From Acidiphilium sp. C61 (GTDB lineage: Bacteria; Pseudomonadota; Alphaproteobacteria; Acetobacterales; Acetobacteraceae), in assembly GCF_902712915.1 (NCBI RefSeq), contig NZ_CACTIA010000005.1, forward strand, positions 1,383,501-1,447,500: 64,000 bases of DNA. The letters are read 5' to 3'. Position numbers and translations under genes: made by a program. The first letter of the stretch is position 1; each line of letters starts with the position of its first letter. This document shows positions 1-7,687 of this stretch, in pieces. Under the pieces are notes generated by a model, which was not told where the DNA came from, made no database searches, and worked only from the letters and a program-made list of their open reading frames with translations.

Positions 1-1
1 C

Positions 2-1933
2 CAGACGATCAGGATTTCCCTCGGCAGCGCGCTCTACCCCGCCGATGCGGACTCCGCCGCCTCGCTGCTCGGACGGGCCGAAGTCTCGCTGTTCGGGCAG
101 GTGCAGCGCCGATACGGATCAAGGCGGCGGCAGCTCGACCCGTATTCCGCCGACAATCTCCTGCCCATCGCCTGGGCTCTGCGCTTCCTGCGGCCCTGCA
201 TCCCCGACATCGCGCAAGCGATGCTGGACGACATCATGTCCGACCCGCGGAACCACGCCGTGATGCGGCTGCTGGAACCGGGACGGGAGGAGGGCCTGAC
301 GCAGGCTGTCGCCCGCCATATCCTGCTGCTGCTCGATCCCGAGTTGAGCCCCGAACGGCACCGCGCGGAAGCGTCACGCATCGGCCGGCTGCACGTTGCC
401 CTCGGCGTCGACATCAGCGCCCGCACCAACGCCATGAGCGGGCTGTATCAGCGCATCGCGGTGGACAGCCAGCGAATTCCGGGCCGGATCAGCCAGCGCC
501 AGCTCTATCTCGACATCATCCTGCAACGTTGCGAGCTCGACATGGAGATCCAGCAGGACGCAGCGGCACGGTTGCGCCACGAGATCCATCACACGCTCGG
601 GATGCTCGCACTGGAAACCCGCCGGATGACCCGCAGCGTCGATGTCTGCGACGCCATCACCGCGGTATTGGCCGACTGGCCGTTCATCGCCTGCTGCGCG
701 ATCTATACCGAGGCGGTGGATGGGCGCCTCGTCATCGAATCCGAAAGCACGGCGCATGCAGGGATGATGGAACGACATCCCGCGCTGCGGCTGGGCGGGC
801 GGAAGCTGAAGGAGCTTGGCGACCACCCGATCGCCAGGGCATGGCTAACCGCGGAGCCCGAACGCGGACCGGCGCATGACTTCGTCGGCCAGGATGATGA
901 AGGTGCGGGCCAGCGCCTTCTCGCCGCCGAGGGCGTTTTGAGCGCTGTGGCGTTGCCGATCACCGAACTGACCGGCCGGCTGCGCGCCGTGCTTGTCATG
1001 TATGGCAGGCTGCCGAACCAGTTCGCCGCACCGGTGACGAGCGACTCCCTCGAGGCGCTCAGCCTGATCGCGGCCCGTGGCCTCGAGCAGACCAGGGACG
1101 AGTCGCTGGCACTGATGCCCGCCGCCGAGCGACAGGCGTGGCGCAGCAGGCTGTTCGACGGCGGCCTGCAGATGTTCATGCAGCCGATCGTCAATCTGCG
1201 GAGCGGCAAGGTCGCGAAACTCGAAGCGCTCGCCCGGCTCGACCTTGGCGATGGACGCAGAGTCGCCCCGGCGCAGTTTCTGCCGGTTCTCAGCCAGCAG
1301 GATCTCGACCGCCTCTTCATCGAGGGGATGCAACAGGCCATGCATTCGGTCTGCAGCTACCGCAGGCTCGGGTTCGATGTCGATCTGTCGCTCAACCTGC
1401 CGCCGACGACGCTGCGCCACCCGGACTGCGCCCGCTGGATCCGCTCGGCGCTCGACACGTTCGCTCTCGACCCGCGGCGGCTGACCCTCGAACTGCTCGA
1501 GGACCAGGACTTCGTCGCCGGCGATCTGGGGTTGAGCGCGATCGAGGCGCTTCATCACATGGGCGTGCAGCTGGCGCTCGACGATCTCGGCGCCGGGTAT
1601 GGCAGCCTGATGCGGCTGCGCAACCTCCCCTTCGACATGGTCAAGGTTGACCAGGGGCTGGTGCGCGGGATTTCGGCGCAGGACGAACGGTCGATCAAGC
1701 TGGTCGAAGCGCTCGTGCAGCTCGCGCTGCGGCTGGATATCCCGGTCACGGTCGAGGGGCTCGAAACACCTGAACTGATCGACATGGCGCAGCGCTGCGG
1801 CGCTGTGTTCGGACAGGGATACGGCATCGCCCGGCCGATGCCTGCCGACCAGGTGCCGGCATGGCTTGCAGAATTCCGGCTACCGTCGATGGGGGCGCTT
1901 TCGTCGCAGGCGCCCTTCATCGCCCTGTTCTAG
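2..1933 (+). CDS. c-di-GMP signalling protein (GGDEF tail, globin-like, GAF, EAL), 5' end outside window
   Basis: The reading frame is already open at base 2, so the N-terminus lies off the window; 643 residues are visible. The first about 30 residues (SLGSALYPADAD..) look like the end of a GGDEF domain. Next comes a helical segment with RIGRLHVALGVD (His codon near base 392), resembling the F-helix region of globin-coupled sensors. A GAF-like region (about bases 640-1080) follows, then an EAL phosphodiesterase domain (about 1140-1900). EAL motifs appear intact: LEALARL, LNLP, LELLED, DDLGAGY, MVKVDQ, VEGLET, GQGYG, so c-di-GMP hydrolysis is likely. A GTG at 101 could be mistaken for the start, but homology continues upstream. 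The TAG stop lies inside a palindromic repeat. EAL is certain; the globin call is inference. Confidence 0.85.
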   Translation, partial: QTIRISLGSALYPADADSAASLLGRAEVSLFGQVQRRYGSRRRQLDPYSADNLLPIAWALRFLRPCIPDIAQAMLDDIMSDPRNHAVMRLLEPGREEGLTQAVARHILLLLDPELSPERHRAEASRIGRLHVALGVDISARTNAMSGLYQRIAVDSQRIPGRISQRQLYLDIILQRCELDMEIQQDAAARLRHEIHHTLGMLALETRRMTRSVDVCDAITAVLADWPFIACCAIYTEAVDGRLVIESESTAHAGMMERHPALRLGGRKLKELGDHPIARAWLTAEPERGPAHDFVGQDDEGAGQRLLAAEGVLSAVALPITELTGRLRAVLVMYGRLPNQFAAPVTSDSLEALSLIAARGLEQTRDESLALMPAAERQAWRSRLFDGGLQMFMQPIVNLRSGKVAKLEALARLDLGDGRRVAPAQFLPVLSQQDLDRLFIEGMQQAMHSVCSYRRLGFDVDLSLNLPPTTLRHPDCARWIRSALDTFALDPRRLTLELLEDQDFVAGDLGLSAIEALHHMGVQLALDDLGAGYGSLMRLRNLPFDMVKVDQGLVRGISAQDERSIKLVEALVQLALRLDIPVTVEGLETPELIDMAQRCGAVFGQGYGIARPMPADQVPAWLAEFRLPSMGALSSQAPFIALF

Positions 1934-2030
1934 AGCATTTTCCGATCCGGTTGGATCGGATGTAGTGCTCTATCATATTGATAAGTCGAGCATCTTTATC
2001 CGATCCGCATGGATCTGAACGTGCTCAGAG
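1931..2030. repeat. Composite palindromic intergenic element, copy A
   Basis: Two stem-loops joined by the linker ATCATATTGATAA. Stem I has arms TCCGATCC and GGATCGGA inside AGAGCA..TGCTCT. Stem II starts GAGCATCTTTATCCGATC and is degenerate at its far end. The first T of the element begins the TAG stop of the EAL gene. The same element occurs inverted at 2410-2518 and complete at 33691-33797. Confidence 0.85.
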
Positions 2031-2119
2031 GCGGCGATGTCATCCGATTGCAAAATGTTCATCACGTTTTGAGCAGCCGCTGCTTGCCTGCCGGCGGCTC
2101 AAGCGCCAACATCTGATCC

Positions 2120-2389
2120 ATGGGACATCATCAAGGCCCGACCATCGACATGACCGTTTCGGGAGATTTTCGCGATCTGCCGACACGCAAGCCGTCGCTC
2201 GTGGCCATCGCGGCGCGTCTCCTGATGTTCGGGAGCGCGCTTGGCTTTGTCGCAATGCTGTTCTGGCTCGCGGTATTCACCCTGCCGGTGCTGCTGCTGG
2301 CGGGAGCTGCCATCTATCTCTACGCCAGGTTCGCACCGAACCGCGGCGCGGGGCCGGCAGGGCCGGCGATCCGCATCTTCCGTTTCTGA
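2120..2389 (+). CDS. Small membrane protein, function unknown
   Basis: 89 residues. The first about 25 are polar. Residues about 26-70 form two closely spaced hydrophobic stretches (VAIAARLLMFGSALGFVAML and FWLAVFTLPVLLLAGAAIYL), probably a membrane hairpin, followed by a short basic, Gly/Pro-rich tail. No clear Shine-Dalgarno precedes the ATG at 2120; the in-frame ATG at 2150 is an alternative start. I do not recognise a family. The gene stands alone between two oppositely oriented copies of the composite palindromic repeat. Codon use and hydrophobic pattern look real, but expression is not assured. Confidence 0.55.
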   Translation: MGHHQGPTIDMTVSGDFRDLPTRKPSLVAIAARLLMFGSALGFVAMLFWLAVFTLPVLLLAGAAIYLYARFAPNRGAGPAGPAIRIFRF

Positions 2390-2392
2390 CGC

Positions 2393-2518
2393 GAGAGCAT
2401 TCCGAGCCGGCCAGAGCATCATACGATCAGGTGGTGTCATCTGATCGGATAAAGATGCTCTATTTATCAATATGATGGAACACTTTCCGATCCGGAAGGA
2501 CCGGAAAGTGTTCCAGAC
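2393..2518. repeat. Composite palindromic intergenic element, copy B (inverted)
   Basis: Inverted copy of the two-hairpin element. The reverse strand reads hairpin I (ACTTTCC..GGAAAGT type arms), the linker ATCATATTGATAA, then GAGCATCTTTATCCGATC and a stem ending in ATGCTC. An extra partial arm (AGAGCATTCCGAGCCGG) sits at 2394-2410. It lies between the 3' ends of the small membrane gene and the convergent GFA gene. Confidence 0.85.
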
Positions 2519-2560
2519 GTTTCCATCTGACCGGGGAATGCCCCCGCGCCGGCCGCGCGC

Positions 2561-2986
2561 CTATTCGGCGATCAGCGTTCCCGAGCCGCCGAATTCCGCC
2601 GGGAAATCGGCGAATTTCGGCAGTCCGTCACGAATGCGCAGGACCGTTTCGCTGTAATTCACATGCAGGCCGGGCTTGTGATCGAGTGTGGGGATCGTCG
2701 CCGAAAACACGTCGACCAGCCCGAGAGGCGGGTGATTGGCCATGATATGGCCGCCGCACAGACGGCAGAACTTGCGCTCGCTCATCGGCGTCTTGGCATA
2801 GGTGGCGATGTGTTCCTCGCCCTTGGTCACCTTGACCGCCTCGGGTTTCCACAGGCTGAAGGCGTTCACCGGGCCGCCGGACCACGAACGGCAGGAGCGG
2901 CAATGGCAGATGCCCATGCCTTCCGGCTCGCCGCTCGCTTCGATTTCGACGGCGCCGCAGAAACAGGCACCCTTATGGGTCGTCAT
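2561..2986 (-). CDS. GFA-fold zinc protein (GFA/CENP-V domain)
   Basis: 141 residues with the cysteine pattern of the GFA/CENP-V family: CFCGAVEIEASG near residue 8, ICHCRSCRSW near 30 and FCRLCGGHI near 80, which together bind zinc. Family members are often labelled glutathione-dependent formaldehyde-activating enzymes, but most have no demonstrated activity, so the substrate is unknown. The ATG at 2986 is chosen because GAGGAGA lies about 8 bases upstream; the frame runs on to a TTG at 3160 without support. It is a single gene, convergent with the small membrane protein and separated from it by repeat copy B. Confidence 0.85.
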   Translation of the reverse strand: MTTHKGACFCGAVEIEASGEPEGMGICHCRSCRSWSGGPVNAFSLWKPEAVKVTKGEEHIATYAKTPMSERKFCRLCGGHIMANHPPLGLVDVFSATIPTLDHKPGLHVNYSETVLRIRDGLPKFADFPAEFGGSGTLIAE

Positions 2987-3086
2987 GTCTGGAAGTCTCC
3001 TCGTTTCATCTTGTAGACGCGGCATCGTGCCGCAGCGGGTGGCGTTCGGCAAGTATCGCAGCCCGTGAGACAGCGCCCCTGGCGGC

Positions 3087-3479
3087 TTACTCGCCCACCC
3101 TGTCGTCTTCGGCGGAAGGCGGTGCGGGGGTTTCGCGCAGCAGCGCATCGATCGCTGCAACCGTGTGATCCGGCAGGTGCCGCAGCTGGCGGGCGAAGCG
3201 GTTGGCCAGCGCGGTTTGCGCGGGGGACAGCCCGCCGGTGTGCAGGCTGATGCGCGGGCGGGAATCGCGGGCGAGATCGGCCAGTTCGTGCGCCTCGTCC
3301 CAGATCAGGCTGAACCGTTCGCAAATCTGGTGGATCAGCCCTGGCGAGGGCGCGCCTCGCCTGCCGTGCTCAAGCGCGGAAAGATAGGCCGCCGAGACGC
3401 CGATGCCCTCGGCCATCTCGCGTAGGGTCATCCCGCGCTGGGCCCGCAAGGCGCGCAGCCGCGCGCCGAAGGGGGTCAC
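3087..3479 (-). CDS. XRE-family helix-turn-helix regulator
   Basis: 130 residues. Residues about 1-62 form an HTH_3/XRE DNA-binding domain (RLRALRAQRGMTLREMAEG..VSAAYLSALEHG); the rest is helical and resembles the C-terminal part of short alphaproteobacterial regulators that follow the XRE domain. The GTG at 3479 is preferred: it begins about ten bases after the Smr gene stop with GTGAGG as a weak ribosome site, which suggests translational coupling. Longer in-frame starts overlap the Smr gene and add low-complexity residues. Last gene of the lutB-lutC-smr operon; targets unknown. Confidence 0.75.
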   Translation of the reverse strand: MTPFGARLRALRAQRGMTLREMAEGIGVSAAYLSALEHGRRGAPSPGLIHQICERFSLIWDEAHELADLARDSRPRISLHTGGLSPAQTALANRFARQLRHLPDHTVAAIDALLRETPAPPSAEDDRVGE

Positions 3480-3489
3480 GCGCCAAGCC

Positions 3490-4041
3490 TCACGGGCGGC
3501 TCCGCCGTAGCAGCACAAGCAGCGCCCCCTGGTTGGCGGCATGCGGATGGCACACCGCGAGGATGTGCGCCCGCAGCGCGCCGTCATTGAGCCAGAACGG
3601 CACCTCACGCCGCAATACCCCTTCGCCGCCAGTCCGCCGCCCATGGCCCGTCACGATCTCGACGCAGCGCATCCCGCGCGATACCGCACCGCCAATGAGG
3701 GCACTGACCGCGACATGTGCCGTCGCCGTGGTCATGCCATGAAGGTCGAGCGTCCGTTCCGGCGCGATCCTCCCGGCCCGGAATTTTGCCCAGGTGGCGC
3801 GGTCGAGCCCCGGTGGCGCCACGCCGATCGCCACCGCCGGGCGACGCTGCGGCGCAGCCGGCGGAGGCGCTGGCGCCGGTGCCGCCGCAGGCGCCGTCCC
3901 GGTCTCGGGCCGCGCGCTGGCGGGCTTGTCGGCCGACGGCGGTTCAGGCACCCGCACGCCGCGCAACGGGCGGACGTGGCGCAGATAGCGCGTCCAGACC
4001 TCGAGATCGGCGGCCGGGAGGGGTTTAGCCCTGCGCGCCAT
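3490..4041 (-). CDS. Smr-domain protein (MutS2 C-terminal-like nuclease domain)
   Basis: 183 residues. The N-terminal about 85 residues are Pro/Ala-rich and probably flexible. Residues about 95-183 form an Smr domain with TLDLHGMT and IVTGHGRRTGGEGVLRR, the DLHG and TGxG motifs of the family. Stand-alone Smr proteins act on nucleic acids, and some nick DNA or cleave RNA at collided ribosomes; the role here is not shown. Start at 4041 is chosen because GGCGGAG lies just upstream; the gene then overlaps the end of lutC by 17 bases, so the two are co-translated. Confidence 0.85.
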   Translation of the reverse strand: MARRAKPLPAADLEVWTRYLRHVRPLRGVRVPEPPSADKPASARPETGTAPAAAPAPAPPPAAPQRRPAVAIGVAPPGLDRATWAKFRAGRIAPERTLDLHGMTTATAHVAVSALIGGAVSRGMRCVEIVTGHGRRTGGEGVLRREVPFWLNDGALRAHILAVCHPHAANQGALLVLLRRSRP

Positions 4042-4729
4042 CTCCGCCTGCGCCGCCGAGCAGCACGATGTGCAGCCGCCGCGGGCCATGCGCGCCGAGT
4101 TCGAGCGTGCGCTCGATATCGGCCGAGCGCGACGGGCCGGTGACCAGCATCACGTTGCGCGGCATCCCGCCAGCCTGGCGCAGCCGGTCGAACGCGTCTT
4201 CATATGGCCCGACCACGTCGGAGTCCTGCAGCACGACGATTTCGGTATCCGGCAGCAGGTTGAGCGTGGTCGGCGAGCGCTGGCCGGAGGGCAGCATCAG
4301 CGTGCCGGTTTCGGCGATCGCCGCGAAGCCGCGCTGCACCGAGACCATGTCGCTCGGCTGCCCGCGGCCGAAGCGATGGGCGAGCAGCGGCGCGTCGTTC
4401 CAGTTCGCCGCCTCCAGATCCGGGTGCGGGGCGATCACCAGTTCTGCCGGCAGGTTCTGCTCGCGCAGGTAGCCCGCGATATGGGCGGGCAGGTCCGCCG
4501 CGTCGGCCAGGCGCTGGACGGTCGCGTATTCGCGCGTCGCATTGGCAATGAACAGCTCGATGAGCGCATCATGGTCGAGCGCGACGCGGGCGGGGATGGT
4601 GTGGCGCGGATGGGCGTCGAGCCGGGTGCGGAGCATCGCCGCCTGGTCGGCCGGCAGCGCGCCGCGCCCGAGGCCGCGCCGGATCGTGCCGAGAATCGCC
4701 GCGCGCTGGGCCTGGTTGTCCTGTTTCAT
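4025..4729 (-). CDS. lutC: LUD-domain protein of lactate utilisation (LutC)
   Basis: 234 residues of the LUD/YkgG family. Recognisable features are AETGTLMLPSGQRS in the middle and the conserved C-terminal region with PRNVMLVTGPSRSADIE and HGPRRLHIVLL. LutC forms a complex with LutB (and LutA) that oxidises L-lactate to pyruvate through iron-sulfur centres; LutC itself carries no Fe-S motif. The ATG at 4729 overlaps the stop of lutB as ATGA, so the pair is translationally coupled. The open frame extends upstream to 5179 but that part is a shadow of lutB. Confidence 0.9.
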   Translation of the reverse strand: MKQDNQAQRAAILGTIRRGLGRGALPADQAAMLRTRLDAHPRHTIPARVALDHDALIELFIANATREYATVQRLADAADLPAHIAGYLREQNLPAELVIAPHPDLEAANWNDAPLLAHRFGRGQPSDMVSVQRGFAAIAETGTLMLPSGQRSPTTLNLLPDTEIVVLQDSDVVGPYEDAFDRLRQAGGMPRNVMLVTGPSRSADIERTLELGAHGPRRLHIVLLGGAGGDGAQG

Positions 4730-6147
4730 CGGCTGCGCTGCTCCCGTGCATAGCGTGCGAAGAAGGTTTCGCCCTCGGGGGCGGGCATGTCGCGCGCGGC
4801 GGTCCAGGCGCCGGCCAGCGGCAGCCAGCCGAAGCGGCCGCGCTTGCGGCCCATGACCCCGAGTCCCCACGCCGCAATGCGCGACACGCTGCGGTAAAGC
4901 CCGGGGCGCCGGGCGACGAACCCCCAGCCGCGAATGCCGTAGCGCGTGGTCGCCGGGGCGAGATGCCGCTCGAAGGCCCGCTCGCGCCAGTGACGCATCA
5001 TGCCGGTGAGCGGAATCTTCATCGGGCAGACGCTTTCGCACTTGCCGCAGAAGGTCGAGGCGGTCGGCAGCAGATGCGCCTGCTCGGCGCCGAAGATGGC
5101 CGGGGTCAGCACGCTGCCCATCGGGCCGGAATACATCGAGCCATAGGCGTGGCCGCCCACGGTGAGATAGACCGGGCAATGGTTCATGCAGGCCGAGCAG
5201 CGGATGCAGCGCAGCATGTCCTGGAACTCGGTGCCGACCATGTTCGAGCGGCCATTATCGAGCAGGATGACGTGATATTCCTCCGGTCCGTCAGGGTCGC
5301 CGGGGCGTTTCGCGCCGGTCGAGAACGTCGTGTAGACCGAGAATTCCTGCCCGGTCGCCGAGCGCGCCAGAACCCGCAGCAGCGAGACGGTGTCCTCCAG
5401 GGTGGGCACGATTTTCTCGAGGCTGGCGAGCACGATATGCACGCGCGGCAGGGTTTGCGTGAGGTCGCCATTGCCCTCGTTGGTGACGATCACCGAACTG
5501 CCGGTTTCCGCGATCAGGAAATTGGCGCCGGTGATGCCGACATCGGCGGCGATGAACTGCTCGCGCAGCACCGCGCGGGCTTCGGCCTGGATGTCGCGTT
5601 TCTCGTGAAACACCCGGTCGGCCGGCAGGTGGGTATGGGCGGCGCGGAAGCTGGCTTCCCAATCCTCGCGGTTGAGATGGAAGGCCGGACCGATGATGTG
5701 GCTCGGCGCTTCGCCCCGGATCTGCAGGATGTATTCGCCAAGATCGGTCTCGACCGGGCGGACGCCGTTTTCCGCGAGGTGCTCGTTCAGCCCGATCTCT
5801 TCGGAGATCATCGACTTGCCCTTGGTGACGGTCTTCGCCCCCACCCGGCGGCAGATGTCGAGCACGGCGCTCCGCGCATCCTCGGCGGTGCGGCACCAGT
5901 GCACCTGCCCGCCATGAGCCTCGACCTGCTCGGTGTAGCGCTCGAGGTAGAAATCGAGATGGGCGAGCGTGTGATTCTTGATGCCCTTCGCGGTTTCACG
6001 CAGGGTCTCGAACTCCGGCAGCCGGGCGACCGCGGCCGCGCGGGTCTGGGCGAAGGGCTTGCGGGCGCGGTCGAGCGCCTTCTGCAGCCCGGCGTCCTGC
6101 ATCGCGCGGCGGGAATTTTCCTTGAAATCAGGGCTGGTATTCAGCAT
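4726..6147 (-). CDS. lutB: Iron-sulfur lactate-utilisation protein (LutB)
   Basis: 473 residues. An N-terminal LUD domain (KTVTKGKSMISEEIGLNEHL, GITGANFLIAETGS) is followed by a ferredoxin-type pair of motifs, CIRCSACMNHCPVY near residue 310 and CGKCESVCPMKIPL near 360, each able to hold a [4Fe-4S] cluster, and a LutB C-terminal tail. With LutC it should be part of the membrane-associated L-lactate dehydrogenase complex. The ATG at 6147 has AAGGAG six bases upstream; the earlier GTG at 6162 has none. No lutA-like CCG-domain gene lies next to it, which is unusual. Confidence 0.92.
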   Translation of the reverse strand: MLNTSPDFKENSRRAMQDAGLQKALDRARKPFAQTRAAAVARLPEFETLRETAKGIKNHTLAHLDFYLERYTEQVEAHGGQVHWCRTAEDARSAVLDICRRVGAKTVTKGKSMISEEIGLNEHLAENGVRPVETDLGEYILQIRGEAPSHIIGPAFHLNREDWEASFRAAHTHLPADRVFHEKRDIQAEARAVLREQFIAADVGITGANFLIAETGSSVIVTNEGNGDLTQTLPRVHIVLASLEKIVPTLEDTVSLLRVLARSATGQEFSVYTTFSTGAKRPGDPDGPEEYHVILLDNGRSNMVGTEFQDMLRCIRCSACMNHCPVYLTVGGHAYGSMYSGPMGSVLTPAIFGAEQAHLLPTASTFCGKCESVCPMKIPLTGMMRHWRERAFERHLAPATTRYGIRGWGFVARRPGLYRSVSRIAAWGLGVMGRKRGRFGWLPLAGAWTAARDMPAPEGETFFARYAREQRSR

Positions 6148-6544
6148 CGGGAACTCCTTCACGCACGAGTGTAGTGAATGGCCGCGCCGAAGTGAACGGC
6201 CCCCATCGCCACCATAATTTCTTGATGGATCAAAAAAAATGGCGGCACTTGCGTGCCGCCAAGTTTAGGGAGGAAACGTCCAAGAAAGCAAACAGAGCGA
6301 ATGTTCGCCGTGTTGCTGAAAACCGATATAGCGCCGCGGTGGGGGCCACGCAAGAACTTTTTTGCAGTGCAGCATCGCAAAAGGCGCGACATTTGCAGAA
6401 GCGGTCGCAGCATATGACGCGATCGCCGCAGCGGTGATCGCCGCTTGGGGGTTTGGCGCGACCCGCTCGGGACAGACGCTGTCAAGGCGTAAGCCGATGC
6501 GCGAAACTAACCTGAAATTAATTCACTTGCGCGATACTGGCGGC
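6148..6544. other. Intergenic region between divergent lutB and the transglycosylase gene
   Basis: About 400 bases with lower GC than the flanks and no convincing gene. It must hold promoters for both directions. The only clear structure is a strong intrinsic terminator read on the minus strand (6232-6260), meaning that a transcript starting further right can end about 85 bases before lutB. Short frames on both strands cross the region but have no ribosome site or recognisable product. Confidence 0.6.
6232..6260 (-). terminator. Intrinsic terminator in the lutB leader
   Basis: Read on the minus strand: arms GGCGGCAC and GTGCCGCC (6241-6260) around the loop GCAA, followed directly by A and eight T. 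This is a textbook rho-independent terminator, with no gene upstream on that strand for it to end. It is either the end of a small RNA or a leader attenuator of lutBC. Confidence 0.85.
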
Positions 6545-7516
6545 ATGTTGAGGCACTTCGCCATCATTCCGATCGCTGCGATTTTCGTCACCCTGGCCGG
6601 CGCCGGGGAGGCGCGCGCGCTGCCGAGCGGCGTTGCACCGGATGGCGGTGCGGCGATCGACCCGGCGCTGCTGTGCCAGGCGGCCGTCATCATGGCGGAA
6701 TCCGACAAACACACGCCGGCCGGCCTGCTCCGCGCGATCGGGACGGTGGAGAGCGGCCGCCCCGACCGGGTGACCGGGCAACTCGCGCCCTGGCCCTGGA
6801 CGATCGATGCCAATGGCAGCGGCCACATGTATCAGACCGAGGCCGAGGCGATCGCGGCGGCGCAATCCTTCCTCCAGCAAGGTATCACCTCGCTGGATAT
6901 CGGCTGCATGCAGGTCAATATCAGGGAGCATCCGCACGCCTTCGCCAGCCTTGCACAGGCCTTCGATCCGATGTCGAACGTCTTTTATGCGGCGGGTTTC
7001 CTGACCCGGCTGAAATTGCAGACGGGAAACTGGGAGCAGGCCATCGCGGCCTATCATTCCGCAACCCCGTCCCTTGGCGCGCCCTACGCCAATCAGGTGC
7101 TGGCCCGCTGGCAAGGGCAGGGCGGCGGGCAGACCGGCGGACAAACTGGCCTGCCGCTGGTGCAGACCGCAATGACCCAACCTCTGCCGATGGCGGCAAA
7201 ATCGGCTGCTGCCCCGCATGTATGGGGCCCCGCAAACCCGCCCGCGCCGCCGGTGACCACCGCCGCGGGTGCGGCCAAGGGAGCTGTGACGCACGGCAAA
7301 CCGAGCCCGGGCGGGATCAATGTGCGGCATTTCGCTCCGGGATCATTCGCCTTCGCGCCGCTGCACGGCACCGCCTCCATCCTGCCATTGCAGAACCAGC
7401 CCGCCGGGGCGGGGCCGCATGTAAACGTGCCGGGAAATATGGGCGGCGGAATGGCCGGCCGATCCCTCGCCGCCTACCGGCGGATGCCGATCCCGATCAC
7501 CGGTGCGCCCTCCTGA
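6545..7516 (+). CDS. Secreted lytic transglycosylase (SLT domain)
   Basis: 323 residues. Residues 1-25 form a signal peptide (IIPIAAIFVTLAGAGEARA). Residues about 38-175 are a transglycosylase SLT domain: the catalytic glutamate is E69 in GTVESGR, with WPWTID and LDIGCMQVN as the conserved structural motifs and WEQAIAAYHS near 160. The enzyme would cleave peptidoglycan glycan strands in the periplasm, producing 1,6-anhydro ends. The C-terminal about 130 residues are Gly/Pro/Ala-rich and probably disordered. The ATG at 6545 is chosen because it begins the signal peptide; the frame extends upstream to 6362. It could belong to a secretion or envelope-assembly apparatus, but no such genes adjoin it. 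Confidence 0.88.
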   Translation: MLRHFAIIPIAAIFVTLAGAGEARALPSGVAPDGGAAIDPALLCQAAVIMAESDKHTPAGLLRAIGTVESGRPDRVTGQLAPWPWTIDANGSGHMYQTEAEAIAAAQSFLQQGITSLDIGCMQVNIREHPHAFASLAQAFDPMSNVFYAAGFLTRLKLQTGNWEQAIAAYHSATPSLGAPYANQVLARWQGQGGGQTGGQTGLPLVQTAMTQPLPMAAKSAAAPHVWGPANPPAPPVTTAAGAAKGAVTHGKPSPGGINVRHFAPGSFAFAPLHGTASILPLQNQPAGAGPHVNVPGNMGGGMAGRSLAAYRRMPIPITGAPS

Positions 7517-7575
7517 GGCGCGCCTCTTGCTTGAGTGGCGCCGATCTTTCTTCCGCTGCCCACACGGAAGACGCC

Positions 7576-7617
7576 CTAGAGCATCATCCGATCCGGATGG
7601 ATCGGAACGTGCTCTAG
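7576..7617. repeat. Palindromic intergenic element, single-hairpin copy C
   Basis: CTAGAGCA..TGCTCTAG outer arms enclose CCGATCC and GGATCGG, a nearly perfect 42-base palindrome. It lies between the convergent transglycosylase gene and tolB, about 60 bases after the former's stop. A bidirectional terminator role would fit its position. Confidence 0.85.
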
Positions 7618-7687
7618 ACCGGGCGGGTACCTGACCGGAGCCACAGGAGCATGAGGCAGGTGCCTCACGCCCCGCGGCGGGAGCGGG

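Noticed and set aside
6159..6485. Minus-strand frame of 108 codons upstream of lutB
   Set aside because: It runs through the intrinsic terminator and overlaps the lutB start; no ribosome site.
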